Part shown: positions 9,708 to 18,363 of the stretch, piece after piece
How the letters are laid out: each line of letters starts with the position of its first letter
Numbering within the stretch: position 1 is the first letter of the stretch
NCBI GenBank assembly: GCA_023386235.1
Contig: JAEWKC010000028.1
Span: forward strand, 8,915-72,914
Direction of reading: 5' to 3'
Source: Bacteroidota bacterium
GTDB lineage: Bacteria > Bacteroidota > Bacteroidia > Chitinophagales > Chitinophagaceae
DNA: 64,000 bases
Notes under the pieces: model-generated
What the model was told of the DNA's origin: nothing
Database searches by the model: none
Seen by the model: the letters and a program-made list of their open reading frames with translations, nothing else
Position numbers and translations under genes: made by a program

Positions 9708-11099
9708 ATGAAAAAAATATTAAAAATATTCCTTCCCGCCTTAGTTGTGGCAATAGCTTTTTCTGCCTGTGATAAAGACGATGCGCTTTCTCATTACCAG
9801 GAAGGAGCGGTAACACAGCTTACCACAAGTACTACCACGCCTTCCACAGCATTAGCTGATGCAGATAAAGAAGTAGTGACTTTTTCCTGGACAGATCCGG
9901 GTTATGCAACCAATGAATCCAATTATAAATATGTAGTGGAAATTGCGCCTGCCGGAACTGATTTTGCTAATGCTGCAAAATATACAGTATTGGGTAATCG
10001 AGCATTTTCATTAACAGGAGCACAATTAAATAATTTGTTAGTAGCTTGGGGTACGGATTATGGCGCTACAAAAGATCTGGACGTGCGTTTAAGATCTTCT
10101 TACGCAAATAATAATGAAATGTATTTATCCAATGTAATAGGAATGAAAGCTGCTCCTACGGCACTGCCATTTGCTTTTACAGCCTCTGCTACAGGACCTT
10201 TTGCTCCTACAGCTTTTACCAAAGATGATAAATTTACAACCCTAACGTGGACGGAACCAAAATACGGAGATACTACTACCATAAGCTATGCTATTGAATC
10301 TGCCAAGACTGGAAGCAATTTTGAGAACGTAAATGAAATAAAAGTAGGCGACGCATTAACACATGAACTTACCGGCCTGGAATTATATTCCATGGCTGTA
10401 GCCGCCGGACTTCCTTTAGATCAGGAAGGATCTGTTGATGTAAGAATAAAAGCCACTGTAAATAATACGAATCAGGCTTCTTATTCAACCAATACAATTT
10501 CATTGAAGATAAAACCCGCTGAAATGATCCTGTATTTATACATGGCAGGTGATTTCCAAGGTTGGGATCCAGGGTCTGCGCCAAGTATAGCATCCAATGA
10601 CGGCATCAATTATGAAGGCTATGTGTGGGTGCCGGCAGGTGGAAGCGGTGAGTTTAAATTCACTTCAGAAAATAGCTGGAGCGGAACCAATTATGGAGGT
10701 ACTTCAGGCGCTACCGGAGGAACAATTGATGGCGCTGATAACACCAATCTTAAATGGCCTGCAACAGGAAAATATTATCTTGTAAAAGTAAATATGACTG
10801 CTAAAACTTGGACAGTCACAGAAATCTCTACATGGGGATTAATCGGAGATGCCACACCGGGGGGCTGGGATACTTCTACACCATTGACCTATAATGCAAC
10901 TACTAAAAAATGGACGGCAACAGTTCCATTTGGAAGTGGTAGTTGGAAGTTCAGAGCCAATAATGGCTGGGATATTAACTTAGGCGGTTCCGCTACTTAT
11001 CTAAGCTATGGAGGAGATAATATTGCCTCTCCGGGAGGCACAAAAACCATAAGCCTAGATGTAAGCAATCCTTTGAAATATACTTATACAGTACAATAG
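9708..11099 (+). CDS. SusE/SusF-type multi-module starch-binding lipoprotein
   Basis: A 463-aa lipoprotein with lipobox AFSAC (Cys21). Two successive SusE-type domains (one with VVTFSWTDPGYATNES, one with FTTLTWTEPKYGDTTT) are followed by two starch-binding modules, MAGDFQGWDPGSAPS (about residue 280) and LIGDATPGGWDTSTP (about 384). The Trp-rich GxFxGWD-type motifs are the expected sugar platforms. It appears to be an expanded paralogue of the preceding SusE gene, probably by domain duplication. It is the last gene before a strong hairpin at 11129-11164, so it probably ends the susCDE transcript. Role: retaining starch at the surface for the secreted amylase and SusCD. Confidence 0.87.
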   Translation: MKKILKIFLPALVVAIAFSACDKDDALSHYQEGAVTQLTTSTTTPSTALADADKEVVTFSWTDPGYATNESNYKYVVEIAPAGTDFANAAKYTVLGNRAFSLTGAQLNNLLVAWGTDYGATKDLDVRLRSSYANNNEMYLSNVIGMKAAPTALPFAFTASATGPFAPTAFTKDDKFTTLTWTEPKYGDTTTISYAIESAKTGSNFENVNEIKVGDALTHELTGLELYSMAVAAGLPLDQEGSVDVRIKATVNNTNQASYSTNTISLKIKPAEMILYLYMAGDFQGWDPGSAPSIASNDGINYEGYVWVPAGGSGEFKFTSENSWSGTNYGGTSGATGGTIDGADNTNLKWPATGKYYLVKVNMTAKTWTVTEISTWGLIGDATPGGWDTSTPLTYNATTKKWTATVPFGSGSWKFRANNGWDINLGGSATYLSYGGDNIASPGGTKTISLDVSNPLKYTYTVQ

Positions 11100-11128
11100 T
11101 GGTGTGTGAATAAAGCAGAATATTTAAT

Positions 11129-11164
11129 AATGTTTGGAGCGTCTGTAATGATGTTCCAAACATT
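11129..11164 (+). terminator. Hairpin after the sus operon, probable terminator
   Basis: A perfect 10-bp inverted repeat, AATGTTTGGA (11129-11138) and TCCAAACATT (11155-11164), with a 16-nt loop is followed by CTTTTC. It starts 30 bp after the stop of the SusF-type gene. The T-tract is short, so it may be only a partial terminator or a 3'-end stabiliser that lowers expression of the downstream GH13 genes relative to the sus genes. Confidence 0.5.
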
Positions 11165-11198
11165 CTTTTCAGCTCATTGTCATCAGTTTTCATTCTTC

Positions 11199-11325
11199 AA
11201 ACCTCCAAAGCTGTCATTCTGAACAAAGTGAAGAATCTAAAAAAGAAAGAAAACAGACACTTCATCAACACGCAGCATGACAACCCTCCAAAGCTGTCAT
11301 TCTGAACGAAGTGAAGAATCTAAAA
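11199..11325 (+). repeat. Interspersed hairpin repeat, family A (two half-units)
   Basis: Two copies of the motif CTGTCATTCTGAACRAAGTG followed by AAGAATCTAAA lie at 11211-11241 and 11294-11324, with a partial reverse-complement arm (CGCAGCATGACA) between them. Read as protein, the motif gives CHSERSEESK, a signature of interspersed repeats found in Bacteroidota genomes. The second copy lies 30 bp before the next gene and puts an in-frame ATG upstream of the true start. It is non-coding, and could form mRNA hairpins between the sus genes and the SusA-like gene. Confidence 0.8.
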
Positions 11326-11354
11326 ATGAAGTCATTAGAATAAATAATAAAAAA

Positions 11355-13205
11355 ATGAAAAAACACATCTTATTATTTTTATCCATTGTTATTGGTACCG
11401 CTATTTATGCACAAAAACCAATAATTAAAAACATAGAGCGTATAGAACCCCTTAACTGGTGGATAGGGTTTAAAGACAATAAAGTACAACTAATTGTATA
11501 TGGTAAAAACATTGCGCAGAGAGATGTAAAAATTAATTATCCTGGTGTTTTGCTTAATAGCGCTGTTAAAGTAGAAAACCCCAATTATCTCTTCCTGAAC
11601 CTGGTGATCAGTGACAATACAAAACCTGGTAAATTCCCTATCACTTTTTCTAAAGAGAAAGAGCAGGATATTATTTATACGTATGAATTAAAGGAAAGAA
11701 ATACCCGTAAACCCGATGGCGTATCCAGTAAAGACTTTGTTTATCTTATCATGCCAGATCGTTTTGCCAATGGCGATTACAGCAACGATATCGTAAAAGG
11801 AATGCGCGAAACTACTATCAATCGAGATTCTATGTTTTACAGGCACGGAGGCGATCTGCAAGGCATTATCAACAATTTGAATTATCTTGAAAAGCTTGGT
11901 GTTACTGCATTGTGGCTCACACCGGTTTTAGAAAACGATGAATCCTCTGCATCTTATCATGGTTATGCCATGACGGAAAGTTACCACATAGACCGCAGAT
12001 TCGGCACGAATGAACTCTATAAGAAACTGGCCGATGAATTGCATAAACGCAATATGAAGATAGTAATGGACGTAGTGCCAAATCATCTCGGAACCGAACA
12101 TTATACCAATATGGATTTACCTATGAAAAATTGGGTGCATCAATGGGATACTTTCACAAAGTCTAACTTTCACGACCAGGCAGTATTTGATCCTTACGGC
12201 TCACAAATTGATAAAAAAGTAATGACGGAGGGCTGGTTTGACAGGCGCATGGCAGATATGAATCAACAAAATGAGTTTTGTGCCAACTATATCACGCAAA
12301 GCCATATCTGGTGGATTGAATATGCAGGCATAGATGGCTTTAGAATTGATACTTATCCTTATAATGATCCCGAATTTATGGCATGGTGGGCAAAAAAAAT
12401 TAAAGATGAATATCCAACCTTCAATATGTTTGGTGAAGCATGGGTAAACGGTGTAGTAAATGAAGCCGCATTCGGTGGCGGTGATGTTATCAACAGGGGA
12501 ATTGATACGCATTTGCCCGGGCTCACAGATTTTCAAAGCCTGTGGGCAATAGGCGATGCCATGAATAAACCTTTTGGATTTAACGATGGCGTAATGAAAG
12601 TATATGGCACACTGGCTAAAGATTTCGTTTACCAGAAACCTTTTAATAACGTGGTTTTCCTGGGCAATCATGATCTGAGCAGATTCCTGAGCGTAGCCGG
12701 GGAAAATAAAGATAAAATGAAATCTGCGGCTACCTGGCTGCTTACCACCCGCGGTATTCCGCAATGGTATTATGCAGATGAAATTCTATACAATGGATTT
12801 TCAAATCCGGATGGATTGATCAGACAAGATTTTCAGGGCGGTTGGAAAGAAGATAAAGTAAATAAGTTTACAGAAGCCGGAAGAACCAAAGAAGAGAACG
12901 ATATGTACAATTATGTAGCTACCATAGCCAATTACAGGAAAAACAATCCTGTTTTACAAACAGGAAAACTAATGCAGTATATTCCCAAAGAGGGTGTGTA
13001 TGTTTACTTTCGCTACAATGACAGTAAAACAGTTATGGTTATAATGAATACCAATGAAAAAGAGATCTTTTTAAAAACACCAAGATTTTCCGAAAGAATG
13101 AAAGGATTTACTTCAGGTGTAAATATTGTAACAAAAGAAAATATTTCCCTATCGGGTGAAATAAAAGTACCCGGCAACAGTACAAGTGTGCTGGAATTGA
13201 TATAA
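11355..13205 (+). CDS. susA: SusA-like periplasmic neopullulanase/cyclomaltodextrinase (GH13)
   Basis: A 616-aa GH13 enzyme predicted to cleave imported maltodextrins in the periplasm. The start at 11355 gives a normal signal peptide (MKKHILLFLSIVIG...YAQ). The upstream in-frame ATG at 11277 would add a peptide encoded by an interspersed repeat, so I reject it. Domains: an N-terminal cyclomaltodextrinase-type beta domain (about 21-120), the GH13 barrel with region I DVVPNH, region II GFRIDTYPY (D332), region III MFGEAW (E361) and region IV FLGNHD (D440), then a C-terminal beta domain. Length equals that typical of SusA proteins. There is no T9SS tail and no lipobox, unlike the other two GH13 enzymes of the locus. 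Repeats flank it on both sides. Confidence 0.9.
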   Translation: MKKHILLFLSIVIGTAIYAQKPIIKNIERIEPLNWWIGFKDNKVQLIVYGKNIAQRDVKINYPGVLLNSAVKVENPNYLFLNLVISDNTKPGKFPITFSKEKEQDIIYTYELKERNTRKPDGVSSKDFVYLIMPDRFANGDYSNDIVKGMRETTINRDSMFYRHGGDLQGIINNLNYLEKLGVTALWLTPVLENDESSASYHGYAMTESYHIDRRFGTNELYKKLADELHKRNMKIVMDVVPNHLGTEHYTNMDLPMKNWVHQWDTFTKSNFHDQAVFDPYGSQIDKKVMTEGWFDRRMADMNQQNEFCANYITQSHIWWIEYAGIDGFRIDTYPYNDPEFMAWWAKKIKDEYPTFNMFGEAWVNGVVNEAAFGGGDVINRGIDTHLPGLTDFQSLWAIGDAMNKPFGFNDGVMKVYGTLAKDFVYQKPFNNVVFLGNHDLSRFLSVAGENKDKMKSAATWLLTTRGIPQWYYADEILYNGFSNPDGLIRQDFQGGWKEDKVNKFTEAGRTKEENDMYNYVATIANYRKNNPVLQTGKLMQYIPKEGVYVYFRYNDSKTVMVIMNTNEKEIFLKTPRFSERMKGFTSGVNIVTKENISLSGEIKVPGNSTSVLELI

Positions 13206-13210
13206 GAATA

Positions 13211-13496
13211 TAGATGCTTCACTAACGCTCAGCATGACACCCTTCTAAAGCTGCCATTCTGAACGTTAGTGAAGAATCTAAAAGAACAAAAAGATGTCTC
13301 ACTAACAACCAGCATGACAACCCTTCAAAGCTGTCATTCTGAACGTTAGTGAAGAATCTAAAAGAACAAAAAGATGTCTCACTAACAACCAGCATGACAA
13401 CCCTCCAAAGCTGTCATTCTGAACGAAGTGAAGAATCTAAAAAAACAGAAGAAAACAGATGCTTCGCTAACGCTCAGCATGACGACAGGCTTGAAA
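13211..13496 (+). repeat. Tandem array of 80-bp family-A hairpin repeats
   Basis: The 341 bp between the two GH13 genes hold no credible gene. Units start at 13251, 13331 and 13411, exactly 80 bp apart. Each has a left arm (TCATTCTGAACGTTAGTG, then AAGAATCT), an A-rich middle and a right arm (TCACTAACAACCAGCATGACA) that is the imperfect reverse complement of the left. Units 1 and 2 are almost identical; unit 3 carries the GAACGAAGTG variant and ends with GATGCTTCGCTAACGCTCAG. A lone right arm at 13213-13238 precedes the array. A short ORF through it is an artefact. Confidence 0.88.
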
Positions 13497-13546
13497 GATG
13501 TCGTTCTTGTTTGGGAACAAAGTTGGACAAAACATCAAAATAAATA

Positions 13547-15295
13547 ATGAAGAAGTTACTTTTTATATTTTCAGTCATTGTATCAGGCTGCACCACAACC
13601 TATAAGCCGCAGCAGAACACAGGTATGAATGATAAACCGATTGATAATAAAATCATCATTTATCAAATGATGACCAGATTATTTGGCAATACAAATACCA
13701 ATAATAAAACCTATGGCACGTTGGAAGAAAATGGTGTGGGTAAATTTAACGATATTACTTCTGTAGCCCTCGACAGCCTGAAAGCATTAGGCATTACACA
13801 CCTGTGGTATACAGGCGTGATAGAACATGCTACCATGAGCGACTTCACGAAAAATAATATACCCGTGGATGATCCTGACGTGATCAAAGGTATTGCCGGA
13901 TCGCCATATGCCATTAAAGATTATTACGATGTAAACCCGGCATTGGCAGTAAGTATACAAAACCGTATGCAGGAGTTTGAAAACCTGATACAACGCACGC
14001 ACAGCAAAGGTTTGAAAGCAATAATAGATTTTGTACCGAATCACGTGGCACGCAAATATCATTCTGATGCCAAACCATTTGGCGTTGTGGATTTTGGTGA
14101 AAAAGACAATAAAAATATAGCATTCAGTGCAATGAATGATTTTTACTACATCCCGGAAAAAGCTTTCGTTGTACCTGAAGGAGTGAAGGCGGGCGGCAAC
14201 AATTTTTATTCTAAACTAAAAGATAAACATTTTGATGAAAACCCGGCCAAAGTAACCGGCAATAACGTTTTTAAAGCAAATCCTTCTATTGATGATTGGT
14301 ACGAAACCGTAAAACTCAATTACGGTGTAGACTTTCAAAATAACGAGCGCAAACACTTCTCTCCTACTCCGCCCGTATGGTACAAGATGAGAGATATTCT
14401 TGTTTACTGGACTAAAAAAGGCATTGATGGTTTCCGATGCGATATGGCAGAAATGGTACCGGTTGAGTTTTGGGAATGGGTAATCCCACAGGTGAAAAAA
14501 GTAAACCCGAAAATTATTTTCATTGCGGAAGCCTATAATCCTAAAGTATATAAAACCTATTTAACCCAGGGAAATTTTGATTTCCTGTATGATAAAGTAG
14601 ATCTCTACGATACGTTGAAAACATTGATAAAACAAGCACCCAATGCCACTGTTAAAAGCATTTCATCAATGAACAAAGAACACGATTATCATCATGCATC
14701 GCGTATGCTAAGGTTCCTGGAAAATCATGATGAAGAAAGAATCGCATCCGATGGCTTTGCGAAAAACCCGTGGAATGCGAAGGCTGCCATGATAGTAACC
14801 GCCACGCTTTCAAGTGGGCCGGTGATGATTTACTTCGGGCAGGAAACAGGAGAACCCGGTAAAGGCGTAGAAGGGTTTGGTGGCGAGGATAACCGCACCA
14901 CTATTTTCGATTATTGGGGTGTACCCAATCACCAGAAATGGATGAACAACGGCAAATTTGATGGCGGCCAATTAAATGAAGACCAAAAACAACTAAGAGA
15001 TTTCTATAAGAATTTATTGAAATTTTCAGGAGAAAGTGATGCTATCAGAAATGGAAGATACAATGAAATAAATGCTCAATTATTCTCTGATAAACAGTTG
15101 GCTTATAAAAGGTCTTCAAAAAAAGAAACTATTTTTGTAATTGCTAATTTCGATACACAACCATTGATTTTTACAGCTAAAGATGTTTTATATGGTTCCG
15201 GTTTGATTGACATTCTGAAAAATGAATATTATAAAATGGATCAAACAATTACAATACCATCCAATGATGCTATTATTTTAAAACTAAGTAAATAA
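13547..15295 (+). CDS. Lipoprotein GH13 alpha-amylase-family enzyme
   Basis: A 582-aa GH13 enzyme with a lipoprotein signal (IVSGC, Cys15), so it is probably membrane-anchored. The barrel begins at IIYQMMTRLFG. Catalytic motifs are region I DFVPNH (D161, N165, H166), region II GFRCDMAEMV (nucleophile D299), region III FIAEAYN (acid/base E328) and region IV LENHDEE (D395); all are intact. A long insert between the first strands and region I (GVIEHATMSDFTKN...) is the kind seen in Bacteroidota amylases of sus-type loci. The C-terminal beta domain ends near residue 582, with no T9SS tail. It lies only 5 bp before the sugar transporter gene, so the two are probably co-transcribed. Acting on maltodextrins is inferred from context. 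Confidence 0.88.
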   Translation: MKKLLFIFSVIVSGCTTTYKPQQNTGMNDKPIDNKIIIYQMMTRLFGNTNTNNKTYGTLEENGVGKFNDITSVALDSLKALGITHLWYTGVIEHATMSDFTKNNIPVDDPDVIKGIAGSPYAIKDYYDVNPALAVSIQNRMQEFENLIQRTHSKGLKAIIDFVPNHVARKYHSDAKPFGVVDFGEKDNKNIAFSAMNDFYYIPEKAFVVPEGVKAGGNNFYSKLKDKHFDENPAKVTGNNVFKANPSIDDWYETVKLNYGVDFQNNERKHFSPTPPVWYKMRDILVYWTKKGIDGFRCDMAEMVPVEFWEWVIPQVKKVNPKIIFIAEAYNPKVYKTYLTQGNFDFLYDKVDLYDTLKTLIKQAPNATVKSISSMNKEHDYHHASRMLRFLENHDEERIASDGFAKNPWNAKAAMIVTATLSSGPVMIYFGQETGEPGKGVEGFGGEDNRTTIFDYWGVPNHQKWMNNGKFDGGQLNEDQKQLRDFYKNLLKFSGESDAIRNGRYNEINAQLFSDKQLAYKRSSKKETIFVIANFDTQPLIFTAKDVLYGSGLIDILKNEYYKMDQTITIPSNDAIILKLSK

Positions 15296-15300
15296 AGTAT

Positions 15301-16662
15301 ATGAACGTTCATGCTATAAAACAAAAACCACGATTAAATACCGCTCAAATTATTAATATGAGTATGGGATTTTTAGGTATTCAAATGGCATTTGGTTTAC
15401 AAAACGGTAATGCTAGCCGTATTTTGGCAAACTTTGGCGCCGATGTGCATCAGCTATCTTGGTTTTGGCTGGTAGCTCCTGTAACCGGCCTGATAGTGCA
15501 ACCTATTATTGGTCATATGGGCGATCATACCTGGGGAAAATTTGGAAGAAGAAAACCATACTTTTTAATTGGCGCTATCTTTTGTGCCATAGGGTTGATA
15601 TTTCTCCCCAACTCTGCATCGGTTACTCATTTTTTGGGTGCCAATGTATTGTTATTGGCTGTCATTTTTTTGGCGTTAATGGATGCTTCTGTGAATGTTT
15701 CTATGGAACCTTTCAGAGCCTTGGTGGGCGATATGCTGCCCAAAGAACAAGGTACGGCGGGATTTAGTATACAAACTATTCTTATTGGCATTGGCGCTGT
15801 AATAGGTTCTGCGCTCCCCGGTCTTTTAACCAGAATGGGTGTTGCTAATACTGCTCCGGAAGGATTTGTGGCACCCAATGTTATCTATTCTTTCTACATT
15901 GGAGCAATGGTTCTTGTCACAACAATATTATACACAATTGCTACTACCAAAGAATACTCGCCCGCAGAGCTTCGTTCTTTTTCGGGAGAAACAAAAGCAG
16001 TAGAAGAAAAAGCTAAGTTTTCTGATATTTTCAGAGACTTTTCCAAAATGCCCCCTACTATGCTTAAACTGGGTATCGTACAATTTTTCTCTTGGTTTGC
16101 TTTATTCACCATGTGGGTATTTACTACCAATGCCATAGCAACACATCATTTTGGCCTGAGCCCGGATAATACAAAATCTCTTGAATTTAATAATGCCGGA
16201 GACTTTGTAAGTTCCTTATTTGCTTACTATAATTTCTTTGCTATACCTTTTGCATTTTTGCTTACGCCGATAGCTAAAAAAATAGGTAAGCAGAAAACAC
16301 ATTTTGTAGCTTTGGTAAGCGGAGGTATCGGCTTGATATCCATTTATTTTATTAAAGATATCTCCTGGTTATGGATTAGTATGCTGGGAGTAGGTTTTGC
16401 CTGGGCAAGCATATTAGCTATGCCGTATGCGATGCTTATAGAAACCATCCCACAAACAAAAATGGGAATTTATATGGGTATATTTAATTTCTTTATTGTA
16501 ATGCCTCAGATCATCAATGGTATAATTGGGGGTCCTATTGTGAGCAATCTATTTGATAAGCACGCAATATATTACTTAATGCTTGGTGGTGTTTTATTGA
16601 TTATAGGCGGCATAATAGTACTAATGATTAAGTTTGGTAACAAAGAGCATAGTTTACAATAA
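15301..16662 (+). CDS. SLC45-like MFS maltose/oligosaccharide transporter
   Basis: An inner-membrane carrier of 453 aa with about 12 hydrophobic segments. The first helix region SMGFLGIQMAFGLQN and the loop GHMGDHTWGKFGRRKP (between helices 2 and 3; the MFS GxxxDxxGRR-type motif) are characteristic of the SLC45/GPH-like sugar:cation symporters that Bacteroidota use to move maltose into the cytoplasm. It starts 5 bp after the lipoprotein amylase and ends the starch locus, converging with the LigT-like gene 14 bp away. Substrate (maltose or short maltodextrin) is inferred from the neighbourhood. Confidence 0.85.
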   Translation: MNVHAIKQKPRLNTAQIINMSMGFLGIQMAFGLQNGNASRILANFGADVHQLSWFWLVAPVTGLIVQPIIGHMGDHTWGKFGRRKPYFLIGAIFCAIGLIFLPNSASVTHFLGANVLLLAVIFLALMDASVNVSMEPFRALVGDMLPKEQGTAGFSIQTILIGIGAVIGSALPGLLTRMGVANTAPEGFVAPNVIYSFYIGAMVLVTTILYTIATTKEYSPAELRSFSGETKAVEEKAKFSDIFRDFSKMPPTMLKLGIVQFFSWFALFTMWVFTTNAIATHHFGLSPDNTKSLEFNNAGDFVSSLFAYYNFFAIPFAFLLTPIAKKIGKQKTHFVALVSGGIGLISIYFIKDISWLWISMLGVGFAWASILAMPYAMLIETIPQTKMGIYMGIFNFFIVMPQIINGIIGGPIVSNLFDKHAIYYLMLGGVLLIIGGIIVLMIKFGNKEHSLQ

Positions 16663-16676
16663 ATATTCTTGTAAAT

Positions 16677-17201
16677 TTACCGCAAACTAATTTCTCTCAT
16701 TAGCTTCCACTTATTGTTTGTAAACTTATAAATACCTACTGTATTTACTACAAATTTTTCATTAAAAGGTTTGTGCTGATATTCTTCCCAGGCTTTTTCA
16801 AAATTTTCGGGGGTAAGGTCTCTGTAAGCTACTGTTATGTGCGGATGAAAATTTTTATACGGAGTAAAATAAAAAAATTCATTTAACTCATTATACAATC
16901 TATTTAAAGGTTCGCTGTATTCCGGATGAATGTAAATAACCGGGTTTCTTCTATTGGCAAATGTCTGAAAAGAATTTAACTCTAACTCAAAAGCCGATTC
17001 ATCTAATTTGATATATGAAAAATTATTTAGTAAGAGATCTTCTTTTTCTTCAGGAAACTTAAAAGGCGGAATAATGGTTATATGAGGAAAATTATTAAAT
17101 GCTTTTACACTTTCAAAGCGCTCGGCGAAGTCTTTGCTGATGGAGCGGATCTTCTCTGAAAGTTCTTGTTGGGGTGCTATTGCTATGAAGTATAAATTCA
17201 T
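16677..17201 (-). CDS. 2'-5' RNA ligase / cyclic phosphodiesterase superfamily (LigT-like)
   Basis: A 174-aa protein from ATG 17201; an in-frame start 33 bp upstream gives an uncharacteristic leader, whereas MNLYFIAIAP is the usual family start. Two HxT motifs define the 2H phosphoesterase fold: PHITIIPPF (H40) and HPHITVAYRDL in the C-terminal half. Members hydrolyse or ligate 2',3'-cyclic or 2'-5' phosphodiester bonds in RNA or nucleotides; the substrate here is unknown. It is convergent with the starch transporter and lies downstream of the terminator of the next minus-strand gene, so it probably has its own promoter. Confidence 0.85.
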   Translation of the reverse strand: MNLYFIAIAPQQELSEKIRSISKDFAERFESVKAFNNFPHITIIPPFKFPEEKEDLLLNNFSYIKLDESAFELELNSFQTFANRRNPVIYIHPEYSEPLNRLYNELNEFFYFTPYKNFHPHITVAYRDLTPENFEKAWEEYQHKPFNEKFVVNTVGIYKFTNNKWKLMREISLR

Positions 17202-17250
17202 ATAAAAATGTACTGTGATTTTACCGTCACACAAGTAAAGTTAAAATAAA

Positions 17251-17274
17251 ATACCGGAACGCGAGCTCCGGTAT
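17251..17274 (-). terminator. Rho-independent terminator of the DHS-like gene
   Basis: A perfect 8-bp stem ATACCGGA/TCCGGTAT with an 8-nt loop lies 24 bp beyond the stop of the minus-strand deoxyhypusine-synthase-like gene. Read on the minus strand it is followed by a T-rich run (TTTATTTTAACTTT). Confidence 0.75.
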
Positions 17275-17298
17275 GTAAAATATTATTTCTAAAAATTA

Positions 17299-18270
17299 TT
17301 ATTGACCTAAGATCCAGGCAAATATCAATGGCGCTACAATGGTAGCATCACTTTCTACAATATATTTAGGCGTATGAATATCCAGTTTGCCCCAGGTAAT
17401 TTTTTCATTGGGAACAGCTCCTGAATAAGAACCGTAAGAAGTAGTGGAATCAGATATCTGGCAGAAATAAGACCAGAAAGGTACATCGTGCCATTCCAAA
17501 TCCTGATACATCATTGGCACTACGCAAATAGGAAAGTCTCCGGCAATTCCTCCACCGATCTGGAAGAAGCCAACGCCTTTGCCACCGCTGTTTTCACGAT
17601 ACCAATCGGTTAAATACATCATGTATTCAATACCTGATTTTACGGTGCCTGCTTTCAATTCGCCTTTTATACAATAGCTGGCAAAAATATTTCCCGTAGT
17701 GCTGTCTTCCCAACCCGGCACTATGATAGGCAGATTTTTTTCGGCGGCAGCCAGTATCCAGCTGTCTTTAGGATCAATTTCATAGTATTGTTGCAGCTCT
17801 CCGCTTTTTACTACCTGGTACAAAAACTCATGTGGAAAATAGCGTTCTCCTTTGGCTTCAGCATCTCTCCATACTTTTTCCAAATGCTTCTGCAAACGCC
17901 TGAAAGCTTCTTCTTCGGGTATGCAGGTATCGGTAACTCTGTTGTAGTGGTTTTCCAGCAATTCCCATTCTTGCTGTGGCGTAAGATCTCTGTACTCGGG
18001 TACACGCTTGTAATGCGAATGCGCTACAAGGTTCATCACATCTTCTTCCAGATTGGCTCCTGTACAGGAGATGATAGCTACTTTGTCCTGGCGAATCATT
18101 TCGGCCAAAGAAATGCCCAGCTCAGCGGTACTCATGGCACCGGCCAGGGATATCAGCATTTTTCCGCCTTCGTTTAAATGTGTTTCGTAACCCTTAGCGG
18201 CATCCATTAAAGCGGCCGCATTGAAATGCCTGTAATTATGTTCTATAAATTGTGAAACCGGACCTTTCAT
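17299..18270 (-). CDS. Deoxyhypusine-synthase-family protein
   Basis: A 323-aa homologue of the archaeal/eukaryotic enzyme that transfers the aminobutyl group of spermidine to eIF5A. Visible family features are the N-terminal nucleotide region (KMLISLAGAMSTAELG, IISCTGANLEED), a central GGGIAGDFP loop, SDSTTSYGSYSGAVP, and TWGKL, whose K295 corresponds to the catalytic lysine of DHS. Bacteria lack eIF5A, so the substrate must differ; homospermidine or another polyamine product is possible and has been reported for some bacterial homologues. It has its own terminator (17251-17274). Family assignment is firm, the reaction is not. Confidence 0.87.
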   Translation of the reverse strand: MKGPVSQFIEHNYRHFNAAALMDAAKGYETHLNEGGKMLISLAGAMSTAELGISLAEMIRQDKVAIISCTGANLEEDVMNLVAHSHYKRVPEYRDLTPQQEWELLENHYNRVTDTCIPEEEAFRRLQKHLEKVWRDAEAKGERYFPHEFLYQVVKSGELQQYYEIDPKDSWILAAAEKNLPIIVPGWEDSTTGNIFASYCIKGELKAGTVKSGIEYMMYLTDWYRENSGGKGVGFFQIGGGIAGDFPICVVPMMYQDLEWHDVPFWSYFCQISDSTTSYGSYSGAVPNEKITWGKLDIHTPKYIVESDATIVAPLIFAWILGQ

Positions 18271-18363
18271 ATTAATTAGTTTTATGTGTTTTTTGTTATA
18301 ATGTTATCTAGTTATTGAGTTATGATGTTACTGCTACGTTTCTGAATTCTCTTTCCAACTTCT

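Noticed and set aside
13211..13496. Possible CRISPR array
   Set aside because: The 80-bp period has near-identical whole units instead of short repeats with unique spacers, and no cas genes are nearby.
13349..13543. 64-codon ORF between the two GH13 genes
   Set aside because: It is a translation of the family-A tandem repeats (CHSERSEESK and its reverse arm); no independent coding features.
877..16662. Recently transferred genomic island
   Set aside because: No integrase, att-like repeats, tRNA or visible change in base composition; the locus looks native.
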